64,000 nt of DNA from Verrucomicrobiales bacterium (GTDB taxonomy: Bacteria; Verrucomicrobiota; Verrucomicrobiia; Verrucomicrobiales; DEV007): contig JARGPH010000001.1 of the NCBI GenBank assembly GCA_029213065.1, positions 310,001 through 374,000 on the forward strand. Direction: 5' to 3'. Every line of letters starts with the position of its first letter. Positions within the stretch are counted from its first letter, which is position 1. The notes beneath the pieces are model-generated. The model was not told where the DNA came from and ran no database searches. It saw only the letters and a program-made list of their open reading frames with translations. Position numbers and translations under genes: made by a program. Below are positions 51,976-63,093 of this stretch, piece after piece.

Positions 51976-53490
51976 TTACTTCCCTTTAGGAGAAAATTTT
52001 CGAAAACTGGTGAATTGATCGTTGTCGGGGACGACCGGATCGTTGCCTCGCGGGTTCTGAGTCCCCCCTCCTCTGACAAGACGGCGCTTGATCAATTCGA
52101 CGGTGCTTTTGAAAGAAGCGGAGTCTTCACAACGCTTTTTCACCTTCTTCACCGCATAGATCACAGTGCCGTGATCCTTTGCAAAACAGGCAGCGACTTC
52201 GACGAGAGAAAGCTCAGTGAGCTGGCGGCAGAGAAACATCGCAACCTGCCGAGCCTCGGCGACCCGGGCGGTCCGTTTCTTCCCGTTGATCAAAGGCACA
52301 CTGACATCATACTGCTCTGAGACAGCACGCTTAATCTCCTCAGCATCAAGCTGTCGACCTTCCTGGACGTCGCAAATATCAGCAATCACTTCGTGGACAT
52401 CCGCTGTGGTCAGCTCCTCTTCATTCATCGTCGCTACCATGGCAACACGGATGAGAGCACCTTCGAGAACACGGACATTTCCTTTCACGCGCTCAACAAT
52501 CGCATTGATGAGATCATCGCTGACCTTCATGTCCCAGTCGTCACGCTTCCTGCGGAGAATCGCAGCGCGCGTCTCAAGGCCGGGGCGATGGATCTCAGCA
52601 CTCAACCCTGACTGAAAACGGGATACCAGTCGATCTTCGAGCGCATTGATCTCAGACGCGGGGCAATCACTGGCGAGAACCACCTGCTTTCGCTGGTCAT
52701 TCAATCGATTGAAGGTGTGAAAAAATTCTCTCTGCAGGCCCTCTTTTCTGCCCAGAAACTGAACATCATCGATGATTAAGAGGTCGGCTTCGCGATAACG
52801 CTTCCGAAATGCGGCGAGCGAGTTGTTCTGAATCGCATCAATGTAGTCGTTCGCAAACTGCTCCGCGGTCACCGAAATGATCTTCGACTTGGGGCGCTGT
52901 CGAAGCGACTCCCATCCGATAGCGTTGAGCAGGTGTGTTTTCCCGAGACCACAGGCAGAGTTAAAATAAAGCGGCTGATAAGTCCGTCCCGGATCATCAG
53001 CGACCGCTTTCGCCGCGGCCAATGCCAAATCGCAGTTTTCGCCCGCTACGAAATTATCGAACCGGAAGTTTTCAACCAATCCCGCAGAGAGGCCGCGCTC
53101 GAGCAATTTGGACTTGCTGATTGTCTGGGAAAGGACTTTCCCCTTTCCGGAAACTTCCTCGATCGCCACTTCAGGCTCTGGTTCAAGCGCATCCTCGGCA
53201 GGAGCGACCACGGAGACGCGAAATTTGTCACATTTCGACAGATATTTCTGAAATGTTGATATTACAGAATCTCTAAAATTCTCTTCCACCCAGATGGCAT
53301 ACATCGAGCCGGGTGCAGACAACACGACCCCATTCAGATCCACGGAGTCCAGGAGGAACCCCGTAAACCAGCGATCAAAAAGTGGATCGCCGAGATCGGT
53401 TCTGAGGTCATCTGAAACTAGTTTCCAAAGAGTGTTAAGTTGTTGTCTTTCTAAAGGTTCTTCTACATTGAGAGGGTAGATATTGTGCAT
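51976..53490 (-). CDS. dnaA: Chromosomal replication initiator DnaA
   Basis: A 504-residue initiator. Domain I (about 1-85) is followed by a linker and the AAA+ domain with QPLYFNSACGLGKTHLLNAI, Walker B LLIIDDVQFLG, sensor I and the arginine-finger helix. Domain IV has VAEARQVAMFLCRQLTELSL and CFAKDHGTVIYAVKKVKKR, the DNA-binding signature, with HGTV where most proteins have HTTV or HSTV. The P-loop begins with Ser (SACGLGKT) instead of Gly (GGVGLGKT). It has an extended C-terminal tail (about 475-504). It starts at 53490, upstream of dnaN. Confidence 0.96.
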   Translation of the reverse strand: MHNIYPLNVEEPLERQQLNTLWKLVSDDLRTDLGDPLFDRWFTGFLLDSVDLNGVVLSAPGSMYAIWVEENFRDSVISTFQKYLSKCDKFRVSVVAPAEDALEPEPEVAIEEVSGKGKVLSQTISKSKLLERGLSAGLVENFRFDNFVAGENCDLALAAAKAVADDPGRTYQPLYFNSACGLGKTHLLNAIGWESLRQRPKSKIISVTAEQFANDYIDAIQNNSLAAFRKRYREADLLIIDDVQFLGRKEGLQREFFHTFNRLNDQRKQVVLASDCPASEINALEDRLVSRFQSGLSAEIHRPGLETRAAILRRKRDDWDMKVSDDLINAIVERVKGNVRVLEGALIRVAMVATMNEEELTTADVHEVIADICDVQEGRQLDAEEIKRAVSEQYDVSVPLINGKKRTARVAEARQVAMFLCRQLTELSLVEVAACFAKDHGTVIYAVKKVKKRCEDSASFKSTVELIKRRLVRGGGTQNPRGNDPVVPDNDQFTSFRKFSPKGK

Positions 53491-53915
53491 TCTCGGGAAA
53501 ACGGTGTCGGGTTCGGGCTGGCGGTTGTGAGTGGAACGTATTTACACACAAGAGCACAAAAGCGGATCATCAAATTGTTAACCCGCTCATTATAAGCGTG
53601 TTACAAATCTAACTCGAACACATTTCCGTATATGCAATATTCGGAAAGAGTGGACGGACCCGCCCGTTTTTCACTTTTCCCCGACGATACATCTCGAATA
53701 AGGTAATAACCTCAATCTCAGGGAATAAAGCGGACGGGGCGGAAGCGGTGTGCGAAGCGTGTAACGAGACCGTTACATTTCAGACAGAAAAGGACAACCC
53801 AAAAAAACAACGAAATGCGGGTTTTTCAAAATTATGACCTTTGATTTCAAGGAAGAATCCAGCTGAGTAGAACAAACTCTATTTTTCAGAAAACAATTCA
53901 ATGTTTTTTAATATT
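53491..53915. other. Intergenic region upstream of dnaA, candidate origin of replication
   Basis: The 425 bases between dnaA and the symporter gene hold no gene. AT-rich blocks occur, notably 53880-53915. Near matches to a DnaA box (TTWTNCACA) are found at 53540-53548 (ATTTACACA) and 53542-53550 (TTACACACA), each with one mismatch, overlapping. This is weak support; oriC at dnaA is common but not universal. Confidence 0.4.
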
Positions 53916-55568
53916 TTACTCTTCCGAAGTGCCTGATTTTCCAAAGAGGAGTCCGGAAACCACTCCGAGGACGAAGGTAACGATGGTGGTAACCGGCCAC
54001 ATCCAGGCGGAAGCAATCGTCGATTTCACGCTCAAAGCGGCACCGCTTAAGGGATCTCCGATCAATTCGTAGGTGGGCAGGGACGCGAGAAATTGCGCCA
54101 GATCATTCGTCATAAAAAGCACCCAGACGTCGGTTCGGACGAAAACGACGAGGAGAAACGAAATGACCGCTCCGAGAACTAGACCGGGAACACTTCCCTT
54201 CCCTTTCCCGAGGAGAGCGACGAGAAACATGCCCAGAAGCGGCCCCACCGTGTAGGAGGTCATACCGAAGGCCAGAGGGAGAATATTGATGTCGGTCTTA
54301 TCCTTCACCGCCACGAGGATAAAGGTAAAGCCGGTGAGAAGTATCCCCCAGACGAGAACCAAAAGCCTCGACAGCTTCACCATACTGATGTGCTCGCTGT
54401 CGGTAAGATCCTGATCGGTTTTCTTGAACAGCGAAAGGGTTGTCTGGCTGAGAGCGGCCAGAATTGAGTCGAGACTGGAAATGGCAGCGGCAAAAATGCC
54501 GGCGAGAATCAAGCCGCGAAGAGCCACGGGAAGCTCTGTGACAATCCAGACCGGAAAAACCATGTCGCCTTCGCCCGGTTGCCCGCCTTCCCATTTCATC
54601 GCGTCCATGATCATCGGATCGGTGGGCGGATTGAGCTGGTAGAAGGTGAAAAGCGCGGCCCCCACAAAAAGCATGAGGACGGTCACGAGTTGACCGAACG
54701 AGCTCCAGATGATCGCCTTCCTCGCATGGGAGGGATTCTGACAACAGAACATTCGCTGCGCATTCAATTGATCCACCCCGAAAGCATTGAGGTTCAAAAA
54801 CGGCACCGCAATCAACGCGACCCAGAAAGTAAACTCGACATCCGGATCGAGACTGAAATTCCAAACCTGGAGCTTATCGACAACCGATCCATCAAATTGC
54901 TGAACTGAGCTCGCCGTCGCAATAAGTGTATCCCATCCCCCGGGGAAACTGACAACCATCCAAATCAGGGCGGTGAGCCCCCCGACGACAAAGAGGCCGA
55001 ACTGCATCACATCCGTCCAGATCACGGTTCTCATTCCACCCATCAATGTCCAGCCGATCGCGACGACACCGATCAGAATGATGCACCACTCGAAGGGAAG
55101 CGGTGTCACAATCTTAAGTGGCAGGGCAGCCACCAGCACCCTGACGCTCTGCGCGAGAATACTGCCTACGGTAAACAATACGGTAGCGAGCCGCTTCACC
55201 CCGTTACCGAGCCGATTCCCCATGTAGTCATAGGGGCTGTAGATGTCCTTTTCATAAAAGACCTTCACGAAGAAGATCCCGACAATGATACGGGCAATGA
55301 TCGAACCGATCGCCCATTGCAGATACGTGAAATCCCCCTGAAGGGCCATGACCGCGCCGGGAACACCAATGAAAGTTACCCCGCTGATCTCTGTTGCGAT
55401 AATCGATCCACTCACCGCCGGCCACGGAAGGGATCGCCCTCCGAGGAAGAAATCCTTAATGCTCGCCTGTTTTCCACGCATCCGATGCCCCACCAGCGTC
55501 GTGAGAAGCAAATAGCCGAAAACGACCATCCAGTCGATGGGAGTGAAAAACTGATGCAAACCTGTCAT
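53916..55568 (-). CDS. Sodium:solute symporter (SSS family)
   Basis: A 550-residue inner-membrane transporter with about 13-14 helices. The SSS opening is DWMVVFGYLLLTTLVGHRM, followed by DFFLGGRSLPWPAVSGSIIA and ATEISGVTFIGVPG, the sodium-binding segment. Later parts include GWTLMGGMRTVIWTDVMQF and LILAGIFAAAISSLDSILAA, another conserved helix. Substrate cannot be read; sugar, acetate or sialic-acid-like solutes are possible. It is transcribed toward lower coordinates, separated by 118 bases from the sulfotransferase gene. Confidence 0.93.
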   Translation of the reverse strand: MTGLHQFFTPIDWMVVFGYLLLTTLVGHRMRGKQASIKDFFLGGRSLPWPAVSGSIIATEISGVTFIGVPGAVMALQGDFTYLQWAIGSIIARIIVGIFFVKVFYEKDIYSPYDYMGNRLGNGVKRLATVLFTVGSILAQSVRVLVAALPLKIVTPLPFEWCIILIGVVAIGWTLMGGMRTVIWTDVMQFGLFVVGGLTALIWMVVSFPGGWDTLIATASSVQQFDGSVVDKLQVWNFSLDPDVEFTFWVALIAVPFLNLNAFGVDQLNAQRMFCCQNPSHARKAIIWSSFGQLVTVLMLFVGAALFTFYQLNPPTDPMIMDAMKWEGGQPGEGDMVFPVWIVTELPVALRGLILAGIFAAAISSLDSILAALSQTTLSLFKKTDQDLTDSEHISMVKLSRLLVLVWGILLTGFTFILVAVKDKTDINILPLAFGMTSYTVGPLLGMFLVALLGKGKGSVPGLVLGAVISFLLVVFVRTDVWVLFMTNDLAQFLASLPTYELIGDPLSGAALSVKSTIASAWMWPVTTIVTFVLGVVSGLLFGKSGTSEE

Positions 55569-55686
55569 GATGAAAGAAGTAGAGGGAGCGGATCAAATAC
55601 CGACCTCGCCTACCATGAAACCGCCGTGCCACTCGCAAAAGGAAAATCTTTCCTGAAATCGCAAACAATCGGATTAAACGGCGACC

Positions 55687-56301
55687 TTAAGAAAACGGGT
55701 CGAGATCATACCCGTAACGATCATCGCCTTTACACCGTTCCGCGACAATCTTCACCAGCTCGGGCTTACCTTTGAAATAGTCCTGCCAGGGGCGACGCTT
55801 GGTCTCGTTTATTTTCATTTCCGGAAGGCGGAGATCCTCAGGGAGCCCGCAAATCCGAATCATCGCGGCAAGGACCTGCTCCAGCCCTTCCTCAAAATGA
55901 AAGATGTGCTTCACGATGGGGCCTTCCCCGACGGCATCATTGAGAAAATACCCCTGGGGACCCAGCTCACGATTGAACGGTCTCGGGACGACCCATTCGT
56001 GGATAAAGGTTTCAAAGCTCGTCTCCCATGGCAACCAGGTGACAGGAGCATCAACGGGGGAAAGCTTTTGCCTGCGATATTCATACGATGAGACAAAGCG
56101 ATCAAACGGGTTCCTCACAATCGCAAACGTCTCCAATTCCCCGTATGCCTCCTTGCCGAGAATCGAAGCCATCTGGAATGCAGGCCCGTGATTTTCGATC
56201 AGTTCAGGATCAGTCTCAAAAGGCCGCAGGGTCTCTTCAAAGCTCGTGCCCCCATTTTTATTAATATGAATAAAGGCAAGTTGGTAATCTAAACAAATCA
56301 T
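55687..56301 (-). CDS. Sulfotransferase family protein
   Basis: A 204-residue protein with both PAPS-binding motifs: the 5'-phosphosulfate loop HINKNGGTSFEETL (12-25) and the 3'-phosphate segment AIVRNPFDRFVSSYEYR (60-76). The middle part is short, as in bacterial carbohydrate or lipid sulfotransferases of the Sulfotransfer_2 type. It overlaps the upstream glycosyltransferase-like gene by four bases (ATGA), suggesting action on the same glycan. Exact acceptor is unknown. Confidence 0.88.
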   Translation of the reverse strand: MICLDYQLAFIHINKNGGTSFEETLRPFETDPELIENHGPAFQMASILGKEAYGELETFAIVRNPFDRFVSSYEYRRQKLSPVDAPVTWLPWETSFETFIHEWVVPRPFNRELGPQGYFLNDAVGEGPIVKHIFHFEEGLEQVLAAMIRICGLPEDLRLPEMKINETKRRPWQDYFKGKPELVKIVAERCKGDDRYGYDLDPFS

Positions 56302-57668
56302 CTTAAAAACTGTTTTGCCGAGTTTTCGGCTATTTCCTGAATCGCCTGTCCATAGGCGTGGGCATGCCTAGTTCTGCGATGTGCATGCACCGAGACCACC
56401 CCGGATGGCGGAATTTCACAACGCCACTGCCCCCAGTTATGGGCGGTCCCGAACACGGTATGACGAAAGCGCTGAGAGAGATACCCCATACAATACTGCT
56501 CATAAAACCCACCCACTGATTCCATGTACAGTTCCATCCAGGTTTCAGCAATCTCAATCCGCGTCGCGAGAACGTAGCCGGCATTATGCCAACCATCGCG
56601 TTCAGCAATCGGAACATACTTTTGGCTGCCGGGGCGAATCGGAACTTTCAACTCCGGATTGGGCCAGTAAAAGGGACTCATCACCAAATCAACTCCGGAG
56701 AAAGTATCCTTCACCGCTGCAGTGAAGGTAATATCGCAATCCACTAACAAGGTCGGAACCGATTTCTCTTCAAGAACCCTGCGCAGTGCCTCCAGCTTCC
56801 ACCAGATCGGACCGGGCTTCCAGTAACTCGATTGATTCACCCCGTTGAAACGTTTTTCGACCTCACGAATCGATTCCTCTGTAATCACCGGCCTGAGCTG
56901 AACGCATTCAGAGGACGGAATCATTTGCGCGATCACTTCCATCGCCGTGGCCTCCGCCGCCCTGTCACAATAAAGAACGAACTCTGTATCAGGGTGATGC
57001 CCGACAACGCCGGGGATCAAACGCCACAGGTCATCTGCATAGCCCGCATCACAGACCGCGACAATACGCTCGACGCCGAATGCCCCCTCCTCAGACGGCT
57101 CCATCCGTTCCCCGCTGATGAGCCCCGTCGCCAGTTCCCTTACAATACGCTTTTGAAGAAAATTCGAAAAATCGAACGGCTCTCCATCGAACAACTGCAG
57201 CATCTCCGCCATCGCAGCAGCCCTTCTCCCGTCCCTGTTGGGAACTTTCGAAAAAGAGATAAACTTGGGTATCTCCTCATAACGGCGGAAATCATAGTCA
57301 ATCGGGACCCCGGGGTCGAAGGCAGCCAAAAATCCCGGCTTGTGATTAAAGGGAATCACCCCCTGCGCGCGGTTAAGATCGCGCACCCGGGTGAGCGATC
57401 CATCCAGCTCGACGTCCTCCCCGATCACGGTGAGCTCGGCACTGGGAGCGTTGAGGTTCCCGGGCTGATGAATAGAGGTTCGATAAATCGAGTGAGCCTT
57501 ATTCACCAGAATATTTTCCGAAGCAATCGCGACGGGCCTTCCCTCCGGTCTCGCTCGAATTGCGTCCCCTTCCGATGCAAACACGACGCTCTCGATATTG
57601 CAACGACGGGCGCTGGCCTCGCAGAGGCTCAACTTATTCGGATCATTACCGAAGAAATGTATAATCAT
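56298..57668 (-). CDS. Putative glycosyltransferase (GT-A-like)
   Basis: A 456-residue protein of unclear family. A GT-A-like fold is suggested by VERIVAVCDAGYADDLWRLI, TEFVLYCDRAAEA, the DxD motif VPTLLVDCDITFTAAVKDTF (Asp310, Asp312) and WHNAGYVLATRIEIAETWM, a pattern seen in nucleotide-sugar transferases. The N-terminal 200 residues are unusual and may be a separate domain. It is middle in a three-gene operon, followed by a sulfotransferase with ATGA overlap. I infer transfer of a sugar to an envelope or extracellular glycan. Confidence 0.65.
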   Translation of the reverse strand: MIIHFFGNDPNKLSLCEASARRCNIESVVFASEGDAIRARPEGRPVAIASENILVNKAHSIYRTSIHQPGNLNAPSAELTVIGEDVELDGSLTRVRDLNRAQGVIPFNHKPGFLAAFDPGVPIDYDFRRYEEIPKFISFSKVPNRDGRRAAAMAEMLQLFDGEPFDFSNFLQKRIVRELATGLISGERMEPSEEGAFGVERIVAVCDAGYADDLWRLIPGVVGHHPDTEFVLYCDRAAEATAMEVIAQMIPSSECVQLRPVITEESIREVEKRFNGVNQSSYWKPGPIWWKLEALRRVLEEKSVPTLLVDCDITFTAAVKDTFSGVDLVMSPFYWPNPELKVPIRPGSQKYVPIAERDGWHNAGYVLATRIEIAETWMELYMESVGGFYEQYCMGYLSQRFRHTVFGTAHNWGQWRCEIPPSGVVSVHAHRRTRHAHAYGQAIQEIAENSAKQFLR

Positions 57669-57677
57669 GCCGACCGT

Positions 57678-57980
57678 TCACGGAGCCTTGGGCTCGAGAG
57701 GCCCCCGTCCTGAATCGTCTCGACTACACGGGAAATAGGCACAATCCCCCACTTTCGCACCACTGACAAAGAGGCGGGAATCTCCGGGCTCACACCCTTC
57801 ATCGCAACGAAGATGAATAGGTTCCCACTCGGTCTCCTCATTCAGAAACGCTACAAAGTAATTGGAGTCCGGTTTTTCATTGATCGGATTACAGGAAACC
57901 CCTTCCACACACTCTGCGGGAAGCGCAGCATCTCCGGCGCATTCACTTTCTGTTCCACTCACATTCTGATCTTTCGACAT
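57678..57980 (-). CDS. Small Cys-rich hypothetical protein
   Basis: A 100-residue acidic protein with seven cysteines (SECAGDAALPAECVEGVSCN, then RCDEGCEPGD and DCAYFPC) and no signal peptide. Zinc or Fe-S binding is possible but unproven. The ATG at 57980 (MSKDQNVSGTE) was preferred to 57992. It starts the operon with the glycosyltransferase-like and sulfotransferase genes, ten bases upstream of the former. I do not recognise the family. Confidence 0.6.
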   Translation of the reverse strand: MSKDQNVSGTESECAGDAALPAECVEGVSCNPINEKPDSNYFVAFLNEETEWEPIHLRCDEGCEPGDSRLFVSGAKVGDCAYFPCSRDDSGRGPLEPKAP

Positions 57981-58181
57981 AACTCCTCTCAATAATTTCT
58001 GCAGTACTTGAATAGTTACTTTCGCGAGAGAGATTAGTTACTCAGCACAGCCACGACAATACAAAACCGAGGCAACCGCGATTCCTTTTCTATCCACCCT
58101 CACCTGAACAGGAACGCATACTTCACCGTCTCCAACTCAGATGGAGAAGATTGAGATGCCACTTCAGCTCAGGACACAAAA

Positions 58182-58210
58182 AAATACGATCCCGCGAAGG
58201 GATCGTATTT
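58182..58210 (-). terminator. Intrinsic terminator of the ATP synthase operon
   Basis: AAATACGATCCC (58182-58193) and GGGATCGTATTT (58199-58210) form a perfect 12-base stem with a five-base loop (GCGAA). On the minus strand the stem is followed by a run of seven T, 36 bases after the atpC stop. Confidence 0.95.
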
Positions 58211-58245
58211 AAAAGTTTTCGACGCAGAAGCTATCGAAGCGCTTC

Positions 58246-58644
58246 CTAGAGGCGGCGACGGCGGCGCTTGATATGAAGCTGTGCCATCGATTTTTGAATC
58301 AAAATCTGAACCGCTTCGATATCCTCGGGGGCAGTCTCAGCGAGCGCTTTCTGAGCGCTCTTGAGAGCCTCCTCGACAGCATTCTCGTCAATATGCGCCT
58401 CTTCCATCGCCATGTCAGTGAGCACTGAGACACGGTCATTGGAAATCTCAACGATACCGGTTCCGATCGCCAGAGAGGTTTCCTCGCCATTCTTGAGGTA
58501 GCGAAGCTCTCCGGGCCTGAGAGTGGTGATAAGAGGAGCGTGGGATTTTAAAATCCCCATCTCTCCCCCTTCTCCCGGCACGACGACACTGTCGATCTCG
58601 TCCGAAAACGCTTTCTTCTCTGGAGTGACAATATCAAGTCTCAT
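58246..58644 (-). CDS. atpC: ATP synthase epsilon subunit
   Basis: A 132-residue F1 subunit. The N-terminal beta-sandwich has MRLDIVTPEKKAFSDEIDSV, VVPGEGGEMGILKSHAPLIT and LRPGELRYLKNGEE. The C-terminal helical pair (about 85-120) can inhibit rotation in the ATPase direction. It ends in an Arg-rich tail (HIKRRRRRL). Last gene of the atp operon, with a strong terminator after it. Confidence 0.97.
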   Translation of the reverse strand: MRLDIVTPEKKAFSDEIDSVVVPGEGGEMGILKSHAPLITTLRPGELRYLKNGEETSLAIGTGIVEISNDRVSVLTDMAMEEAHIDENAVEEALKSAQKALAETAPEDIEAVQILIQKSMAQLHIKRRRRRL

Positions 58645-58675
58645 GAAAAAATCCGGGAGTGCTTACAGAAATCGC

Positions 58676-60091
<1,416 letters not shown>

Positions 60092-60170
60092 CTAGCTCCT
60101 GCTCGTTGAGGGATTTCGTTATCTTTCGTTAAATTGATTTTATACGTTTTTCAAAAATACAGATACTCTG

Positions 60171-61067
60171 TTACTCGAGGGCACGCATCGCCGTTGTAAT
60201 TTCGAGAAGCTCGGCAGTAATAGCAGCCTGGCGCTGCTTATTGTAGACGAGTGTAAGATCTTTGATCATATCCTCTGCGTTATCGGTCGCAGCTTTCATT
60301 GCCACCATCCTCGCACTGTGTTCAGAAGCACGTGATTCCAAGACCATCTGATACAGCTGGTAGTTCACATACTGAGGAACGATTGATTCGAGAACCCCGT
60401 TGGCATTCGGCTCAAAAATGTAGCCGCCATACTCGGGACCGGGGTTTACATCGACCGCTTCAGGATCACGCCCGACGCCGACAAAACTACTGTCACGACC
60501 GAGATCAATCGGACGAATCGGAAGCAGGGTCTCGAGCATAGGCTCCTGAGACATCGTGTTGATGAAATTCGTGAAGCCGATTTTAACACGATCAAAATCC
60601 CCGCTGAGAAACTTCTCGATGAGGAACTCGGAAACCTGTTTCGTCTCTGCAAAAGCAACCGGATCAACCACCGTAAAATCGGCGAGCAAATCCCGCTTCG
60701 TCCGCGCCAGATACTGACGACCTTTCGAACCGATGGTTACATACGTTGTCTTCCCTTCCTCACGCTCTGAGATGAGACGGAGCAGGTTCGTATTCAACGC
60801 ACCGCAAAGACCCTTGTCGGTTGTGACAAGCACGACCAGCTCGCGATCGCCTTCACGCTCCTTGAGAAGAGGATGATCCTCCTCAGAGGTCTGCTCCTTA
60901 AGATTAACGAGAACCTTATTCAGAAGATCGGCATAAGGACGTCCAGACATCGCCTGATCCTGCGCCTTCTTCATCTTAGAAGCCGCCACCAACTGCATTG
61001 CCTTGGTGATCTGGGCGGTGTTTTTAACCGACTTAATACGTCGGCGGATGTCGCGAAGGTTTGCCAT
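60171..61067 (-). CDS. atpG: ATP synthase gamma subunit
   Basis: A 298-residue rotor shaft. The N-terminal helix MANLRDIRRRIKSVKNTAQI and C-terminal helix KQRRQAAITAELLEITTAM-like QRQAAITAELLEITTAMRAL form the coiled coil that drives the alpha/beta hexamer; TDKGLCGALNTNLLR is the conserved middle segment. A longer insert around residues 190-225 (DPEAVDVNPGPEYGGYIF) is normal for many bacteria. Between atpA and atpD in the usual order. Confidence 0.97.
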   Translation of the reverse strand: MANLRDIRRRIKSVKNTAQITKAMQLVAASKMKKAQDQAMSGRPYADLLNKVLVNLKEQTSEEDHPLLKEREGDRELVVLVTTDKGLCGALNTNLLRLISEREEGKTTYVTIGSKGRQYLARTKRDLLADFTVVDPVAFAETKQVSEFLIEKFLSGDFDRVKIGFTNFINTMSQEPMLETLLPIRPIDLGRDSSFVGVGRDPEAVDVNPGPEYGGYIFEPNANGVLESIVPQYVNYQLYQMVLESRASEHSARMVAMKAATDNAEDMIKDLTLVYNKQRQAAITAELLEITTAMRALE

Positions 61068-61100
61068 GACTAATAAAGGATCAGGTCAATTCAGAAACAA

Positions 61101-62636
61101 TTAAGCCTTGTAGGAGCTCTTAAAATCTTCGATCGCCTGCTTGAGTTCTTCAGTAAGCTCAGGGCTCAGGGCCTTTTCGTTACGAATCTTATCAAGGAGG
61201 GAATCTTTACGTGTTGTGAGGAACTCTTCGAGTTTGTCCTGACAATCCTGAATTTTATTCACAGGGACGCTGTCGAAGTGACCGTTCTGCATCGCCCAGA
61301 GGAGACATACCTGAACCTCAACCGCGATAGGTGAATACTGAGTCTGCTTGAACAGCTCAACAATACGCTCACCACGCTGAATCTGCGCCTTGGTCTTGTC
61401 ATCCAGATCGGAACCGAACTGAGCGAATGCCTGAAGTTCGCGGAACTGAGCCAAATCGAGCTTCGTGGTTCCAGCCACCTTCTTAATCGCCTTGGTCTGC
61501 GCTGCAGATCCCACACGGGAAACAGAGAGACCAACCGAAATCGCGGGGCGAATCCCCTGATAGAAGAGGTCAGTCTCAAGGTAAATCTGACCATCCGTAA
61601 TCGAAATCACGTTTGTCGGAATGTAGGCGGACACGTCACCGGCCTGAGTTTCAATGATCGGAAGCGCCGTGAGCGATCCTCCGCCATTTGCCTCGCTGAG
61701 ACGCGCGGAACGCTCGAGGAGACGGCTGTGAAGATAGAAAACATCACCGGGATAAGCTTCACGACCGGATGGACGACGAAGAATCAGGGAAACCTGACGG
61801 TAGGCGACAGCGTGCTTGGAAAGGTCATCAAAAACGATGAGGGCGTCCATGCCGTTATCCATGAAATACTCTCCCATCGCAGCACCTGCATAAGGAGCAA
61901 GATACTGGTTGGTTGCGGAATCAGACGCAGAAGCGTTGACGACGATCGTGTATTCCATCGCGCCTGAAGCCTCGAGGGTCGCAATCGTTCTGGCCACGTT
62001 TGCCTGCTTCTGACCGACAGCCACGTAAATACAATAGAGTGGCTTGTGATCCTTCAACTTCCCTTCTTCAGCCGCTTTATTCTGCTGAGCCTGGGAAATA
62101 ATAGTATCAACGGCAACGGTAGTCTTACCGGTGGAGCGGTCACCAATGATCAACTCACGCTGACCACGACCAACTGGAATCATCGCATCGATCGCCATGA
62201 TACCGGTCTGAACGGGAACACTCACCGACTGGCGGGGAATAATACCGGGAGCAATCTTCTCAACCGGATATCGCTCCGTTGCGTCGATCTCACCTTTTCC
62301 GTCAATTGCCTGACCGAGTGTGTTAACAACGCGACCGAGAAGACCCTTACCAACAGGAACAGACAAAAGCTGACCGGTTGACTTCACTTCATCGCCCTCT
62401 TTAACGTGGAGTCCGTCACCGAGAAGAACGCATCCGACCTCAGTTTCCTCCAGGTTAAGAGCGAGACCGAACAACCCGCCGGGAAATTCGATCATCTCGT
62501 TCAGCATTACGTCGCTAAGCCCTTCAACTTTGGCGACACCGTCACCAATTTCGCGAACGATACCTACGTTCGATTTAGACACGGATGTCTTAAGGGCGGC
62601 GATTTCAGATTCCAGTTCCTGGAGAATGTTACTCAT
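61101..62636 (-). CDS. atpA: ATP synthase alpha subunit
   Basis: A 511-residue regulatory subunit. The P-loop is [15 protein letters not shown], with Ser where most bacteria have Gln (GDRQTGKT). [40 protein letters not shown] and [20 protein letters not shown] are conserved. Length and order are normal. It overlaps no neighbour; 31 bases separate it from atpH. Confidence 0.98.
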   Translation of the reverse strand: MSNILQELESEIAALKTSVSKSNVGIVREIGDGVAKVEGLSDVMLNEMIEFPGGLFGLALNLEETEVGCVLLGDGLHVKEGDEVKSTGQLLSVPVGKGLLGRVVNTLGQAIDGKGEIDATERYPVEKIAPGIIPRQSVSVPVQTGIMAIDAMIPVGRGQRELIIGDRSTGKTTVAVDTIISQAQQNKAAEEGKLKDHKPLYCIYVAVGQKQANVARTIATLEASGAMEYTIVVNASASDSATNQYLAPYAGAAMGEYFMDNGMDALIVFDDLSKHAVAYRQVSLILRRPSGREAYPGDVFYLHSRLLERSARLSEANGGGSLTALPIIETQAGDVSAYIPTNVISITDGQIYLETDLFYQGIRPAISVGLSVSRVGSAAQTKAIKKVAGTTKLDLAQFRELQAFAQFGSDLDDKTKAQIQRGERIVELFKQTQYSPIAVEVQVCLLWAMQNGHFDSVPVNKIQDCQDKLEEFLTTRKDSLLDKIRNEKALSPELTEELKQAIEDFKSSYKA

Positions 62637-62667
62637 GACGTTTCGTCAGTTACAGTGGGTTTCTCAA

Positions 62668-63060
62668 TTAAAATTTCTCAGCAAGTCGCTCAAGGCGGTT
62701 CTTAACACTTCCATCCCATACGTCACTTCCCACGCGGATTTTCATCCCGCCGAGAAGCTCCGGATTCAAAGCGAATTCAGCCTCAACCTGATCGCCATAT
62801 TTTTTCTTCAAATCTGCTACTACGCTTTCCTTTACAGAAGGCTCAAGCTCAACAGCGCTTTCAACCAGCGCCTTGTATCGTTCCGTCTCGAGACGAACGA
62901 GACGCCAGAAAGCTTTGAGCAAAGCAAGATATCCACGCGGCTTCTTTTCAGCGATCTTGCGCACCACAGTGGCGACCACAGAAGTATCAAGCTTTCCGTC
63001 AACAAGCGAAGCTTCAAACAGCTTCTTGGCAGTCCTTGCTACTTCTTTTCCTGATCTCAT
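62668..63060 (-). CDS. atpH: ATP synthase delta subunit (short form)
   Basis: A 130-residue stator subunit between atpF and atpA. The helical N-terminal domain and the C-terminal ALNPELLGGMKIRVGSDVWD-like motif (ALNPELLGGMKIRVGSDVWD, then GSVKNRLERLAEKF) identify it. It is shorter than the 175-180 residues typical of E. coli delta, with a smaller N-terminal domain; still plausible in this lineage. Position and the C-terminal motif give the identification. Confidence 0.9.
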   Translation of the reverse strand: MRSGKEVARTAKKLFEASLVDGKLDTSVVATVVRKIAEKKPRGYLALLKAFWRLVRLETERYKALVESAVELEPSVKESVVADLKKKYGDQVEAEFALNPELLGGMKIRVGSDVWDGSVKNRLERLAEKF

Positions 63061-63093
63061 AGTAATTACGCTGTGTCGCAGTTCGAATCAGAA

